DNA of 64,000 nucleotides, taken from Pyxidicoccus fallax. GTDB taxonomy: Bacteria; Myxococcota; Myxococcia; Myxococcales; Myxococcaceae. The position numbers were made by a program, and so were the translations under genes. The DNA lies in NCBI RefSeq assembly GCF_012933655.1, contig NZ_JABBJJ010000007.1:1-64000 (forward strand). The letters are read 5' to 3'. Shown here piece by piece: positions 29,745 through 40,653 of this stretch; the stretch's first letter is position 1; each line of letters starts with the position of its first letter. The notes beneath the pieces are model-generated. The model searched no databases. It had not been told where the DNA came from and saw nothing but the letters and a program-made list of their open reading frames with translations.

Positions 29745-30301
29745 CAGACCTCCATGACCTCCTTCTCCTTCTTCTTCACGATGTCGTCCACCTGGGCGAT
29801 GCCGGCGTCGGTCTGCTTCTGGACCTGCTCGGTGATGCGCTTGTGGTCGTCCTCGGTGATCTTCTTGTCCTTCAGCTGCGTCTTCAGCGCCTCGTTGGCG
29901 TCGCGGCGGATGTTGCGGATGGCGACCTTGTGGTCCTCACCCTTCGTCTTCACCTGCTTCGCGATTTCCTTGCGGCGCTCCTCGGTGAGCGGCGGGAAGG
30001 GCAGGCGAATCATCTCGCCGTCGTTCATCGGGTTGATGCCGAGGTTGGCCTCGCGCAGCGCCTTCTCGATTTCCTTCAGGACGCTCTTCTCCCACGGCTT
30101 GATGGTGATGAGCCGGGGCTCCGGGGCGTTGACGCTGGCCACGCCGGACAGGGGCGTGGGGGTGCCGTAGTAGTCCACCCGGATGCCGTCGAGGATGGAG
30201 ATGCTCGCGCGCCCGGTGCGCACCTTGGTCAAATCCCGGCGCAGGTCCTCGAGCGTCTTGTCGATGCGGCCCTTCAGTTCGGTGACGACGTCTCCACTCA
30301 T
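29744..30301 (-). CDS. frr: Ribosome recycling factor
   Basis: A 185-residue protein matching RRF along its full length: KVRTGRAS near the start of helix 1, the domain II hinge YYGTPTPL, NAPEPRLITIKPWEKS, and GINPMNDGEMIRLPFPPLTEERRKE. It releases 70S ribosomes after termination together with EF-G. AAGGAGAG precedes the ATG at 30301; the frame is open for a further 31 codons that are not conserved. It lies 46 nt after pyrH and overlaps a regulator gene by one base. The pyrH-frr order is conserved in many bacteria. Confidence 0.97.
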   Translation of the reverse strand: MSGDVVTELKGRIDKTLEDLRRDLTKVRTGRASISILDGIRVDYYGTPTPLSGVASVNAPEPRLITIKPWEKSVLKEIEKALREANLGINPMNDGEMIRLPFPPLTEERRKEIAKQVKTKGEDHKVAIRNIRRDANEALKTQLKDKKITEDDHKRITEQVQKQTDAGIAQVDDIVKKKEKEVMEV

Positions 30302-30347
30302 TGTGGTCTCTCCTTGAGTGCTTTCCAGCGGCGCGGACTCGGGCGCT

Positions 30348-31100
30348 TCAGGCCCAGGCCGTCTCCGTCCCACCCACCAGCGTACCAATCTCACCGCCGC
30401 CCAGCACCGCGCGGCGGATGTTCCCGCGCACGGTCAGGTCGAAGACGATGATGGGCAGCTTGTTGTCCATGCACAGCGAGATGGCCGTGGAGTCCATCAC
30501 GTTGAGGTTCTGCTTCAGCACGTCCATGTACGTCAGCGTCTTGTAGCGGCGCGCGGCGGGGTCCTTCTTCGGGTCCGCGTTGTAGATGCCATCCACCTTC
30601 GTCGCCTTCAGGATGACCTGCGCGTTGATTTCCATGGCGCGCAGGGAGGCGGCGGTGTCGGTGGTGAAGTACGGGTTGCCGGTGCCCGCGGCGAAGATGA
30701 CGACGCGGCCCTTCTCCAGGTGGCGCACCGCGCGCCGGCGGATGTAGGGCTCGGCGATCTGCTCCATCTTGATGGCGGACAGCACGCGCGTGTGCACGCC
30801 CTTCTTCTCCAGCGCGTCCTGCATGGCCATGGAGTTGATGCAGGTGGCCAGCATCCCCATGTAGTCCGCGCTGGCGCGGTCCATGCCCTCGGTGGCGCCG
30901 GCCACGCCGCGGAAGATGTTGCCTCCGCCGATGACGAGGGCCACCTCCACGCCAGCCTGCGCCACTTCGATGACCTCTTCGGCGATACCGGCGAGCGTGG
31001 GCGGGTGGATGCCGTACTTTCCTTCGCCCATCAGGGCCTCGCCCGAGAGCTTGAGGAGGATGCGCTTGTAACGGAGGGGGCTCTTGGTGTCGGAGGACAT
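30348..31100 (-). CDS. pyrH: UMP kinase
   Basis: A 250-residue amino-acid-kinase-family enzyme that phosphorylates UMP to [17 protein letters not shown] is the N-terminal phosphate loop, IGGGNIFRG the second Gly-rich loop, and [19 protein letters not shown] the UMP-binding region; [14 protein letters not shown] is also typical. The enzyme is hexameric and allosterically controlled by GTP and UTP in relatives. It is the third gene of rpsB-tsf-pyrH-frr, with a 216-nt gap after tsf that contains several hairpins, so it may have its own promoter or attenuator. Confidence 0.96.
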   Translation of the reverse strand: MSSDTKSPLRYKRILLKLSGEALMGEGKYGIHPPTLAGIAEEVIEVAQAGVEVALVIGGGNIFRGVAGATEGMDRASADYMGMLATCINSMAMQDALEKKGVHTRVLSAIKMEQIAEPYIRRRAVRHLEKGRVVIFAAGTGNPYFTTDTAASLRAMEINAQVILKATKVDGIYNADPKKDPAARRYKTLTYMDVLKQNLNVMDSTAISLCMDNKLPIIVFDLTVRGNIRRAVLGGGEIGTLVGGTETAWA

Positions 31101-31195
31101 GCGCGTCCGCTTCTATCCCCCGTCCCGCGCACGATCAACGCCCGAGTCGGGCCCCGGGCCCCACATCGTCCGCTGGCAATCGCCCGGGCCGGGGG

Positions 31196-31306
31196 GCGGC
31201 CCGCAAAGGCGAGGGCCGCGTCGCCCGGTCCCCCAGTCGGGGAGCCCCGTGCGCGCGGCCCTCTGTGCGCTACCGGCCTTCATGCCCCACCGTCCATGGC
31301 GGACGG
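31196..31306 (-). promoter_or_regulatory. Hairpin-rich tsf-pyrH spacer
   Basis: Three stems lie in this spacer: GCGGCCC/GGGCCGC (31196-31219), CCCC-AGTC-GGGG (31231-31242) and CCGTCC/GGACGG (31290-31306). The last starts 11 nt after the tsf stop. None has a T-run. They may slow or partly terminate transcription between tsf and pyrH. Confidence 0.35.
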
Positions 31307-31316
31307 GCGGGGAGGA

Positions 31317-31970
31317 CTACTTCTGGCCGAGCTGCTTGGCGACCTCGGCGGCGAGGTCGTCCTTCTTCTTCTCGATGCCCTCGCCGACGACGAAGCGGGC
31401 GAAGCGGCGGATGGAGATCTTCTCGCCAATCTTCGCGGCGCGCTCGGTGACCATCTCACCGACCTTCTTCTTGTCGTCCTTCACCCAGGGCTGGTCCACG
31501 AGGCACACGCGCTCGTAGTACTTCTCCATCTTCCCGACGAGGATCTTGTCCAGCATCGCCTCGGGCTTGCCCTGCTGCTTCAGCAGCTCGCGCTCGATCT
31601 CCCGCTCCTTGTCGAGGTTCTCGGTGGGAACCTCCTCGCGGCGGACGAACAGGGGGGTGGCCGCGGCGATGTGCATGGCCACGTCCTTCACCAGGGCCTG
31701 GAAGTCCTCGTTGCGGGCGACGAAGTCCGTCTCGCAGTTGACCTCCACGAGCACGCCGATGCGGCCACCGTGCACGTAGGTGCCGATGATGCCCTCGGCC
31801 GCCACGCGGTCACCCTTGGCGCCGGCCTTGGCGATGCCCTTCTTGCGAAGCCACTCCTCGGCCTTCGCGAAGTCGCCGCCGCTCTCGGCGAGCGCCTTCT
31901 TGCAGTCCATCATGCCCGCGCCGGTCTTCTCGCGGAGCTCCTTCACCATCTGGGCGCTGACCTCGGCCAT
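31317..31970 (-). CDS. tsf: Elongation factor Ts
   Basis: A 217-residue EF-Ts. The N-terminal UBA-like domain contains [19 protein letters not shown], and the core has [14 protein letters not shown], the segment that contacts EF-Tu. It then has an abbreviated C-terminal module ending in [14 protein letters not shown]. At 217 residues it is shorter than the E. coli protein (283) and resembles the single-repeat core form. It exchanges GDP for GTP on EF-Tu. The start at 31970 is the family start; eight non-conserved codons could precede it. It follows rpsB by 151 nt, with a hairpin in between. Confidence 0.96.
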   Translation of the reverse strand: MAEVSAQMVKELREKTGAGMMDCKKALAESGGDFAKAEEWLRKKGIAKAGAKGDRVAAEGIIGTYVHGGRIGVLVEVNCETDFVARNEDFQALVKDVAMHIAAATPLFVRREEVPTENLDKEREIERELLKQQGKPEAMLDKILVGKMEKYYERVCLVDQPWVKDDKKKVGEMVTERAAKIGEKISIRRFARFVVGEGIEKKKDDLAAEVAKQLGQK

Positions 31971-32062
31971 GTTCTTCTCCAGCCTCCGCCTCACCAGGGG
32001 CGCGGCGCGCCGGGCGGAGCATCAGGGTTGAAAAGGGATACTGCGGTACACGGGAAACAGGA

Positions 32063-32093
32063 CGGCCGGGTCGCGGACTTCGCCACCCGGCCG
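32063..32093 (-). terminator. rpsB-tsf intercistronic hairpin (attenuator candidate)
   Basis: Arms CGGCCGGGT and ACCCGGCCG (9 bp, perfect) surround an inner GCG/CGC stem. It starts 28 nt after the rpsB stop. On the minus strand the following sequence is only mildly T-rich. Partial termination between rpsB and tsf is known in other bacteria, and this position fits. Confidence 0.5.
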
Positions 32094-32121
32094 ACCAGAA
32101 GCTTGGGAGAGGAAGGGACGG

Positions 32122-33108
<987 letters not shown>

Positions 33109-33511
33109 GTGATTCTCTCTCCGGTTGTTCCGCCACGCCCGCCAAGCTTCCAGTCGTGACGACCGCGGGAGAGTCCCCCTCCGAGGAGAGGCCCTCCACC
33201 CACGGAAGCACCGGCGACCGGCACGAGCGTGTGTGTAGTGGTTGCTGCTGACTGCCTGGGGTGAACGACTCCCCTACCCCATACCGAGGGCGGGGGGTCC
33301 TTAACAGAACCCCTCCGCGCGGCGCAAGCTTCACGGCACTGCCCGTCACACCCCGGACGGCCCGTGTCCGCCCGCCTGCCCCACATCCGTGCGGTTGGGG
33401 CCCGCTGGGAGCGCCCGGTCCCCGGAAAGACCACCGGCGCGACCGCCGCTCCCGGGTGGGGAGCGACGCCGCGCCGGCGTCCTGCCATGACGCTGTGGGT
33501 GGGCCCGCGTC
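33109..33511 (-). other. secA-rpsB spacer of 403 nt
   Basis: No gene is visible. A hairpin (GACGCC-gcgcc-GGCGTC, 33465-33481) lies 30 nt beyond the secA stop, with a second short stem CTCCC/GGGAG-type just after it, probably ending secA transcription. The rest must contain the rpsB promoter and a leader. A moderate TTGCGC...TTAAGG pair (about 33293-33335, minus strand) is the best promoter I can find, and it is weak. A GGAGAGAG site precedes the rpsB ATG. Confidence 0.5.
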
Positions 33512-36340
<2,829 letters not shown>

Positions 36341-36510
36341 TCGGTCGGCTCTCTCGCCGGAGAATCCTCGAAGGACGGCGGCGAGTGAAGGGAAATCCCA
36401 GGAGGTGTAAGGGGGGAACGGTTGGAAACCACGTGCAACCGCCGAAACTTCCACTCGGCCGGTCACCCACCACGCAGCGGCTCAGAGTAAAGCGGAACCG
36501 AGCGCACGCA

Positions 36511-37797
36511 ATGTCCCCTACGCGAAATCAACGCCGCAGGCCCGGCCGTCCTTCTCCGCCACGCACTTCCCGTCACCCTGAACGCCCGGGCCCGTCCAAG
36601 GGACGCTCCGGCCCTGGCGGCCGGCAGGCCCCTGGTTCCGGAGGCCGGCAGGCCCCTGGTCCCGGAGGCCGGCACGGCGCTGGCACGGGTGGCCGGCAGG
36701 GCCCTGGAGGCGGGGCTCCTGCACGGGCCGCGCCGCCCGCTCCCCGGGTCCCACCCCGGGCCCGCGTGCCACCCATGCCCGCACAGACGCTCGCCGCCCG
36801 GCCGGGGCACTGGCTGTGGACCTGCCGGGCCGGCTTCGAGCCCCACCTCTACGAGGAGCTGGAGTGGGCGGGCGCGAACCCCCGCCTGCTGGGCGAGGCG
36901 CTGGTGGAGAGCGAGGACGTTCCGTCTCCCCCGCCCGCCTTCGCCCGCGCCGGCTACCGCGTGGTGACCTCCCTCACGGGCAGGACGCCCGAGGAGACGG
37001 CGGAGGAGGCGGCCCGGGCGGTGATGGCCCTGCCCGGCCGTGGGCCCCGGGTGGTGCAGGCCTTCACCCCGGACACGCCGCGGGGAAACACGCTGACGGC
37101 GCCCGCGGAGGCGCTGGAGGCGGCGGTGCGCGCTCGCCTTCCCTCGGAGCGGCTGCTGGACGACGCGCAGCGGGCGCGCGAGGCGGGCGCCCTGCTCGTC
37201 GGCCTCTGCGTGGCGCCGGACGGGGTGACGGTGGTGGGGGCGGTGCCCGCGCGCGAGGCGCTGTCGCTGGCCGCGGGCGGACGGCGGCGCATGAAGCGCG
37301 CGGGCGAGTCCCCGTCCCGCGCGGCCATGAAGCTGGAGGAGGCGCTGGACGGGCTGGCCTTCGAGCCCGGCCGGGGCGACGTCTGCGTGGATCTGGGCGC
37401 GGCGCCGGGCGGGTGGACGCAGCGGCTGGTGGCGCGGGGGGCGCGAGTGATTGCCGTGGACCCGGCGAAGCTGATGCCCGAGCTGGCCGCCAACCGCCGC
37501 GTCCAGCACGTGCAGGAGAGCGCCTTCTCCTACGCGCCCGAGGAGCCCGTGGACTGGCTCTTCTGCGACATGGCATGGCGCCCGCTGGAGGTGGCGCAGC
37601 TGCTGGCGAAGTGGGGCCGCAAGGGCTGGGTGCGGCACCTGGTGGCCAACATCAAGCTGCCCATGAAGGACAAGAACCCCGTGCTGCTGCGCGTGCGCCA
37701 CACGCTGCGAGAGGAGGGAGGCTGGGAGGGCCTCACCGTCCGGCAGCTCTACCATGACCGGGACGAGGTGACGGTGACGGCCCACCGGATGAAGTGA
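36511..37797 (+). CDS. RlmM-like 23S rRNA 2'-O-methyltransferase with repetitive N-terminal extension
   Basis: The last 340 residues form an RlmM-type enzyme. They include an N-terminal THUMP-like part (WTCRAGFEPHLYEEL) and a Rossmann methyltransferase with SAM loop [14 protein letters not shown], an active-site Lys in SRAAMKLEEAL, and FCDMAWRP. RlmM methylates the ribose of C2498 in 23S rRNA. If translation starts at 36511, about 88 residues precede this, mostly Arg/Pro/Gly. They include four imperfect GGRQAPG-type repeats encoded by a tandem repeat of about 27 nt (36615-36715). An ATG at 36775 would give a normal-length enzyme of 340 residues. I favour the longer form because the frame stays open with coherent composition, but the start is uncertain. 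Confidence 0.75.
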   Translation: MSPTRNQRRRPGRPSPPRTSRHPERPGPSKGRSGPGGRQAPGSGGRQAPGPGGRHGAGTGGRQGPGGGAPARAAPPAPRVPPRARVPPMPAQTLAARPGHWLWTCRAGFEPHLYEELEWAGANPRLLGEALVESEDVPSPPPAFARAGYRVVTSLTGRTPEETAEEAARAVMALPGRGPRVVQAFTPDTPRGNTLTAPAEALEAAVRARLPSERLLDDAQRAREAGALLVGLCVAPDGVTVVGAVPAREALSLAAGGRRRMKRAGESPSRAAMKLEEALDGLAFEPGRGDVCVDLGAAPGGWTQRLVARGARVIAVDPAKLMPELAANRRVQHVQESAFSYAPEEPVDWLFCDMAWRPLEVAQLLAKWGRKGWVRHLVANIKLPMKDKNPVLLRVRHTLREEGGWEGLTVRQLYHDRDEVTVTAHRMK

Positions 37798-37839
37798 GCC
37801 CCTGCGCCAGGGCGGAAGGCGCGCTACACAAGGGGCGCC

Positions 37840-38547
37840 ATGTCCTCCTACGTGCTCGATGAAGCCACCGCCACCGCCCTCGTCGCTTTGAATCCGTGGG
37901 TGCTCCAGCGCCACCGGGACGCGCCCGTGCAGGCCGCCGTGGAGGTGCTCCTCCAGGCCGAACAGGCCCGCCGCGGCCACCCCGACGCGAAGACGGGCGC
38001 GCTCCAGGTGCCCGCCCTCACCCAGGGCAGCCTCCTCAAGGAGGAGTACGATTTGTCCACGCACGCCCACCACGACGGCTGGCGCGTGGGCGCCGTCATC
38101 GCCGACGTGAAGGGGATGATTCACGTCAACGCGCGCTTCGGCTTCCCCACCGGCGACGCCGTGCTGCGCGCCACGGCCGAGTCCCTCGCCGCGCAGTACC
38201 CGGGCGCCAAGGTGCTGCGCCTGCACGCGGACTGTCTCGCCGCGCTGTTGGTGCCCACCTCCCAGCTCACCGTGCGCGAGGACCTGGACGTCCCCACCGC
38301 CGAGCGGCTCGCGAAGGACGTGCGCCGCGTGCTGCCCGAGGGCACGCCCGACGCGGACGTCCCCGCGTGGACGGTGAGCCTGCTGGAGCTGACGGTGGAC
38401 GCGCCCTCGCACTGGCAGGTGCTGGGGCCGCTGGTGTGGGCCGAGCTGGAGCGCACCCACGTCATGGTGCGCACCGGGCGCGCGCGGGGACTGCAGCGCC
38501 GGCGCCTTCGCCTGGATGGGTTCGTTCCCGGGCCCGGCACGCTCTAA
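37840..38547 (+). CDS. Degenerate GGDEF-fold protein
   Basis: A 235-residue soluble protein. The segment GAVIADVKGMIHVNARFGFPTGDAVLRATAESLA has the spacing of a diguanylate cyclase start (LDxDxFKxxNDxxGHxxGDxxL). The signature motif, normally GGDEF, reads HADCLAALL, so cyclase activity is very unlikely. The upstream 80 residues are helical. Such relics may bind c-di-GMP or GTP or act as scaffolds. I see no second domain. It follows the rlmM-like gene by 42 nt and is probably co-transcribed. It is the second degenerate GGDEF protein in the window. Confidence 0.68.
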   Translation: MSSYVLDEATATALVALNPWVLQRHRDAPVQAAVEVLLQAEQARRGHPDAKTGALQVPALTQGSLLKEEYDLSTHAHHDGWRVGAVIADVKGMIHVNARFGFPTGDAVLRATAESLAAQYPGAKVLRLHADCLAALLVPTSQLTVREDLDVPTAERLAKDVRRVLPEGTPDADVPAWTVSLLELTVDAPSHWQVLGPLVWAELERTHVMVRTGRARGLQRRRLRLDGFVPGPGTL

Positions 38548-38570
38548 AGGGGTGCTCGGGCCCGCCTTCC

Positions 38571-38623
38571 CGCGCCCGCCACACCGGGAGGCCCTTCGGG
38601 GCCTGCTTCCGGGGCCGGGCGCG
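38571..38623. terminator. Nested hairpins with UUCG tetraloop between convergent genes
   Basis: An inner stem AGGCCC-TTCG-GGGCCT (38589-38604) has the very stable C(UUCG)G loop. An outer pair CGCGCCCG/CGGGCGCG (38571-38578, 38616-38623) encloses it. It lies in the 106-nt gap between the GGDEF-like gene and the M23 peptidase and can serve both directions. Confidence 0.6.
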
Positions 38624-38653
38624 GGGCACTTCCGCGCCGTCCTCCTCGCCGTC

Positions 38654-39571
38654 CTACTCCTCGAGGATGAACTTGCGCGGGTTCTGCGGGATGCCGTTGA
38701 CGCGGACCTCGTAGTGGAGGTGCGGGCCGGTGGAGCGGCCGGTGTTGCCCACCGCGGCGATGAGCGAGCCGCGCTTCACCTTGTCGCCCGCCTTCACCAG
38801 CATCTTCGCCAGGTGGCCGTAGCGCGTCTTGATGCCGTAGCCGTGGTCGATGACGAGCACGTTGCCGTACCCACCCTCGAGGCCGGCGAACACCACCGTG
38901 CCGTCCGACGGCGAGTAGACCTCCTTGCCGTGCGGCGCCGCGATGTCGATGCCCGCGTGCATGACGCGGTCGGCGGTGTACGGGTCCAGACGCGAGCCGA
39001 AATCGCTCGTCACCCAGCCGCGCGCGGGCCACACGGACGGCGTGGAGGCCAGCATCGACTTCTGGTCCTGGAAGTACGCCTGCAGCTCCTGGAGGCTCTG
39101 CTCCTGACGGGTGGCCTCCGCGCTCAGCCGGTCCAACCGGCCCAGGAGCGCCTTGGGCGTCTCCGTCGTGGTCAGCTGGGTGAACTGGGTGTCCGTCGTC
39201 GGCGCCGTGGTGCCCGCCTCGGGCTGCGTGGGGCCCATGGCCAGGTTGCGCTGCGGGTCCGACAGGAGGGTAATCGCGCGCAGCTTCTGGTCGAACCGCT
39301 CCACGCGGTCCAGCGTGCTGCCGATGTGCTCGATGCGCTCGCGCACCGACTTGAGCTGCGAGCGGAGCGTCAGGTTCTCCTCGCGGAGGATGCGGTTCTC
39401 CGACGCGTCCGCGGCCACCTGGAAGTAGTGGATGCTCGCGCCCGCCGCCAGTCCCACCACCAACATCAGCCCCATCCCCACCTGCACGAGGAAGGACCGC
39501 TGGATGGTGTACCGCTTCACCGGCGCGTCATGGTCCGGGATCACCATCAGTGTGAAGGACTTTTTCGCCAC
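38654..39571 (-). CDS. M23 family metallopeptidase, membrane-anchored
   Basis: A 305-residue LytM/M23-type cell-wall endopeptidase. A single N-terminal membrane helix (about residues 29-48, VGMGLMLVVGLAAGAS) follows a short cytoplasmic stretch. Coiled-coil segments then run to about 170. The catalytic domain has HAGIDIAAPHG (first zinc His and Asp), GHLAKML and PHLHYEVRVNG (the HxH motif), so zinc ligands are complete. It should cut peptidoglycan cross-links or activate amidases. The start is a GTG at 39571, chosen because AGGGGAGC precedes it; the open frame extends 38 further codons without a good site. A perfect 16-bp palindrome lies 29 nt upstream. Confidence 0.88.
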   Translation of the reverse strand: MAKKSFTLMVIPDHDAPVKRYTIQRSFLVQVGMGLMLVVGLAAGASIHYFQVAADASENRILREENLTLRSQLKSVRERIEHIGSTLDRVERFDQKLRAITLLSDPQRNLAMGPTQPEAGTTAPTTDTQFTQLTTTETPKALLGRLDRLSAEATRQEQSLQELQAYFQDQKSMLASTPSVWPARGWVTSDFGSRLDPYTADRVMHAGIDIAAPHGKEVYSPSDGTVVFAGLEGGYGNVLVIDHGYGIKTRYGHLAKMLVKAGDKVKRGSLIAAVGNTGRSTGPHLHYEVRVNGIPQNPRKFILEE

Positions 39572-39599
39572 GGGACCGCTCCCCTGCTCTTGCGTGGGA

Positions 39600-39615
39600 C
39601 TTCTGGCGCCAGAAG
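39600..39615. promoter_or_regulatory. Perfect 16-bp palindrome upstream of the M23 gene
   Basis: CTTCTGGCGCCAGAAG is self-complementary over all 16 bases and sits 29 nt before the GTG start, downstream of the candidate promoter. An operator for a dimeric regulator is likely. Confidence 0.45.
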
Positions 39616-39710
39616 CTAAGTCGCTTGCTTCCGCGCAACACCTCCCCCCGCCACTCCCCACCCCGGCTCCGTCTCCCAGCGGCATTTCGCCAGCGTTGGA
39701 AACGTTGGGG

Positions 39711-39740
39711 CAGCTACCATTCGCATTCCAAGAGTGTCAA
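39711..39740 (-). promoter_or_regulatory. Candidate promoter of the M23 peptidase gene
   Basis: On the minus strand TTGACA (39740-39735) and TAGCTG (39716-39711) are separated by 18 nt. The -35 is a perfect consensus; the -10 is fair. Confidence 0.4.
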
Positions 39741-39795
39741 GGTCAACAGACCCGCAGGGAAGGCTATTGGCCACGTCCCGTGAGGGCTGCCGACC

Positions 39796-40593
39796 TCAGG
39801 CTTCGACGCGCACCACGATGACGGTGATGTTGTCGTCCCCGCCCCGCTCGTTGGCGAGGTCGATGAGCCGCTTGGGAACTTCCTCGAACGCCCGCGTCTT
39901 CGTCACCGCCTCGTGGATTTCACGGTCCTCGAGCATGTTCGCGAGGCCGTCCGAGCACAGGAGGAAGACGTCGCCGGGCTCCGACACCAGCCCCATGACG
40001 TCCACCTGCACCTCCTCCTCGAAGCCGACGGAGCGGGTGATGATGTTCTTGTAGCGGGAGTGCTTGGCCTCCTCGGGGGTGATCATCCCGGCCTTGATCT
40101 GCTCGTTGACCAGGGAGTGGTCCTCGGAGATCTGCTGGATGAGGTCACCGCGGATGAGGTAGGCGCGACTGTCGCCCACGTGGGCGAAGAAGGCGTGCTC
40201 GTCCCGCACCACCAGGGAGATGACGGTGGTGCCCATGCCGGACAGCCGCGCGTCTTCCTGGGCGGCCGTGAAGATGGCGAGGCACGCCTTCTCCACGGCG
40301 GTGCGCAAGGACTCGGGAATGGGCGAGTCCTGGAGGTTCGGCACCGAGAGGAAGGGGTTGTCCTTCCCTTCCCGGGCGCGCCGCATCTCCTTGTCGATGG
40401 TTTCCACGGCGATGCGGGAGGCGGTGCCGCCCCCCGCGTGGCCGCCCATGCCGTCCGCTACGACATAGAGCTGCAGCTCATCATCAATAAGGAAGCTGTC
40501 CTCATTGTGATTGCGCTTGCGCCCGACGTCCGTCAGGCCGGCGGAGACGATTTTATGGCGGGAGGCCGCGGTCTGCCCTGCGGTGCTGGACAC
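39796..40593 (-). CDS. PP2C-type serine/threonine phosphatase
   Basis: A 265-residue PPM phosphatase like bacterial Stp1/PrpC, which reverses phosphorylation by Hanks-type kinases. The metal and catalytic motifs are present: RKRNHNEDSF, VADGMGGHAGGG, GTTVISLVV, AHVGDSRAYLI, CSDGLANML and GGDDNITVIVV. No membrane segment is seen. I place the start at a GTG (40593); an ATG 14 codons earlier is possible, and neither has a strong Shine-Dalgarno site. It lies between recN and the M23 peptidase on the same strand. Myxobacteria have many Ser/Thr kinases, but none is encoded here, so partners are unknown. Confidence 0.88.
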   Translation of the reverse strand: MSSTAGQTAASRHKIVSAGLTDVGRKRNHNEDSFLIDDELQLYVVADGMGGHAGGGTASRIAVETIDKEMRRAREGKDNPFLSVPNLQDSPIPESLRTAVEKACLAIFTAAQEDARLSGMGTTVISLVVRDEHAFFAHVGDSRAYLIRGDLIQQISEDHSLVNEQIKAGMITPEEAKHSRYKNIITRSVGFEEEVQVDVMGLVSEPGDVFLLCSDGLANMLEDREIHEAVTKTRAFEEVPKRLIDLANERGGDDNITVIVVRVEA

Positions 40594-40653
40594 ACCCCGG
40601 ATGCTATGTGAGTGCCAGGGATGGGGCAAGGACACGGATGCTCCCGGTGTTCA

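Noticed and set aside
36615-36715. A mobile element or palindromic repeat family.
   Set aside because: It is a short tandem repeat confined to one reading frame, with no inverted ends or copies elsewhere in the window.
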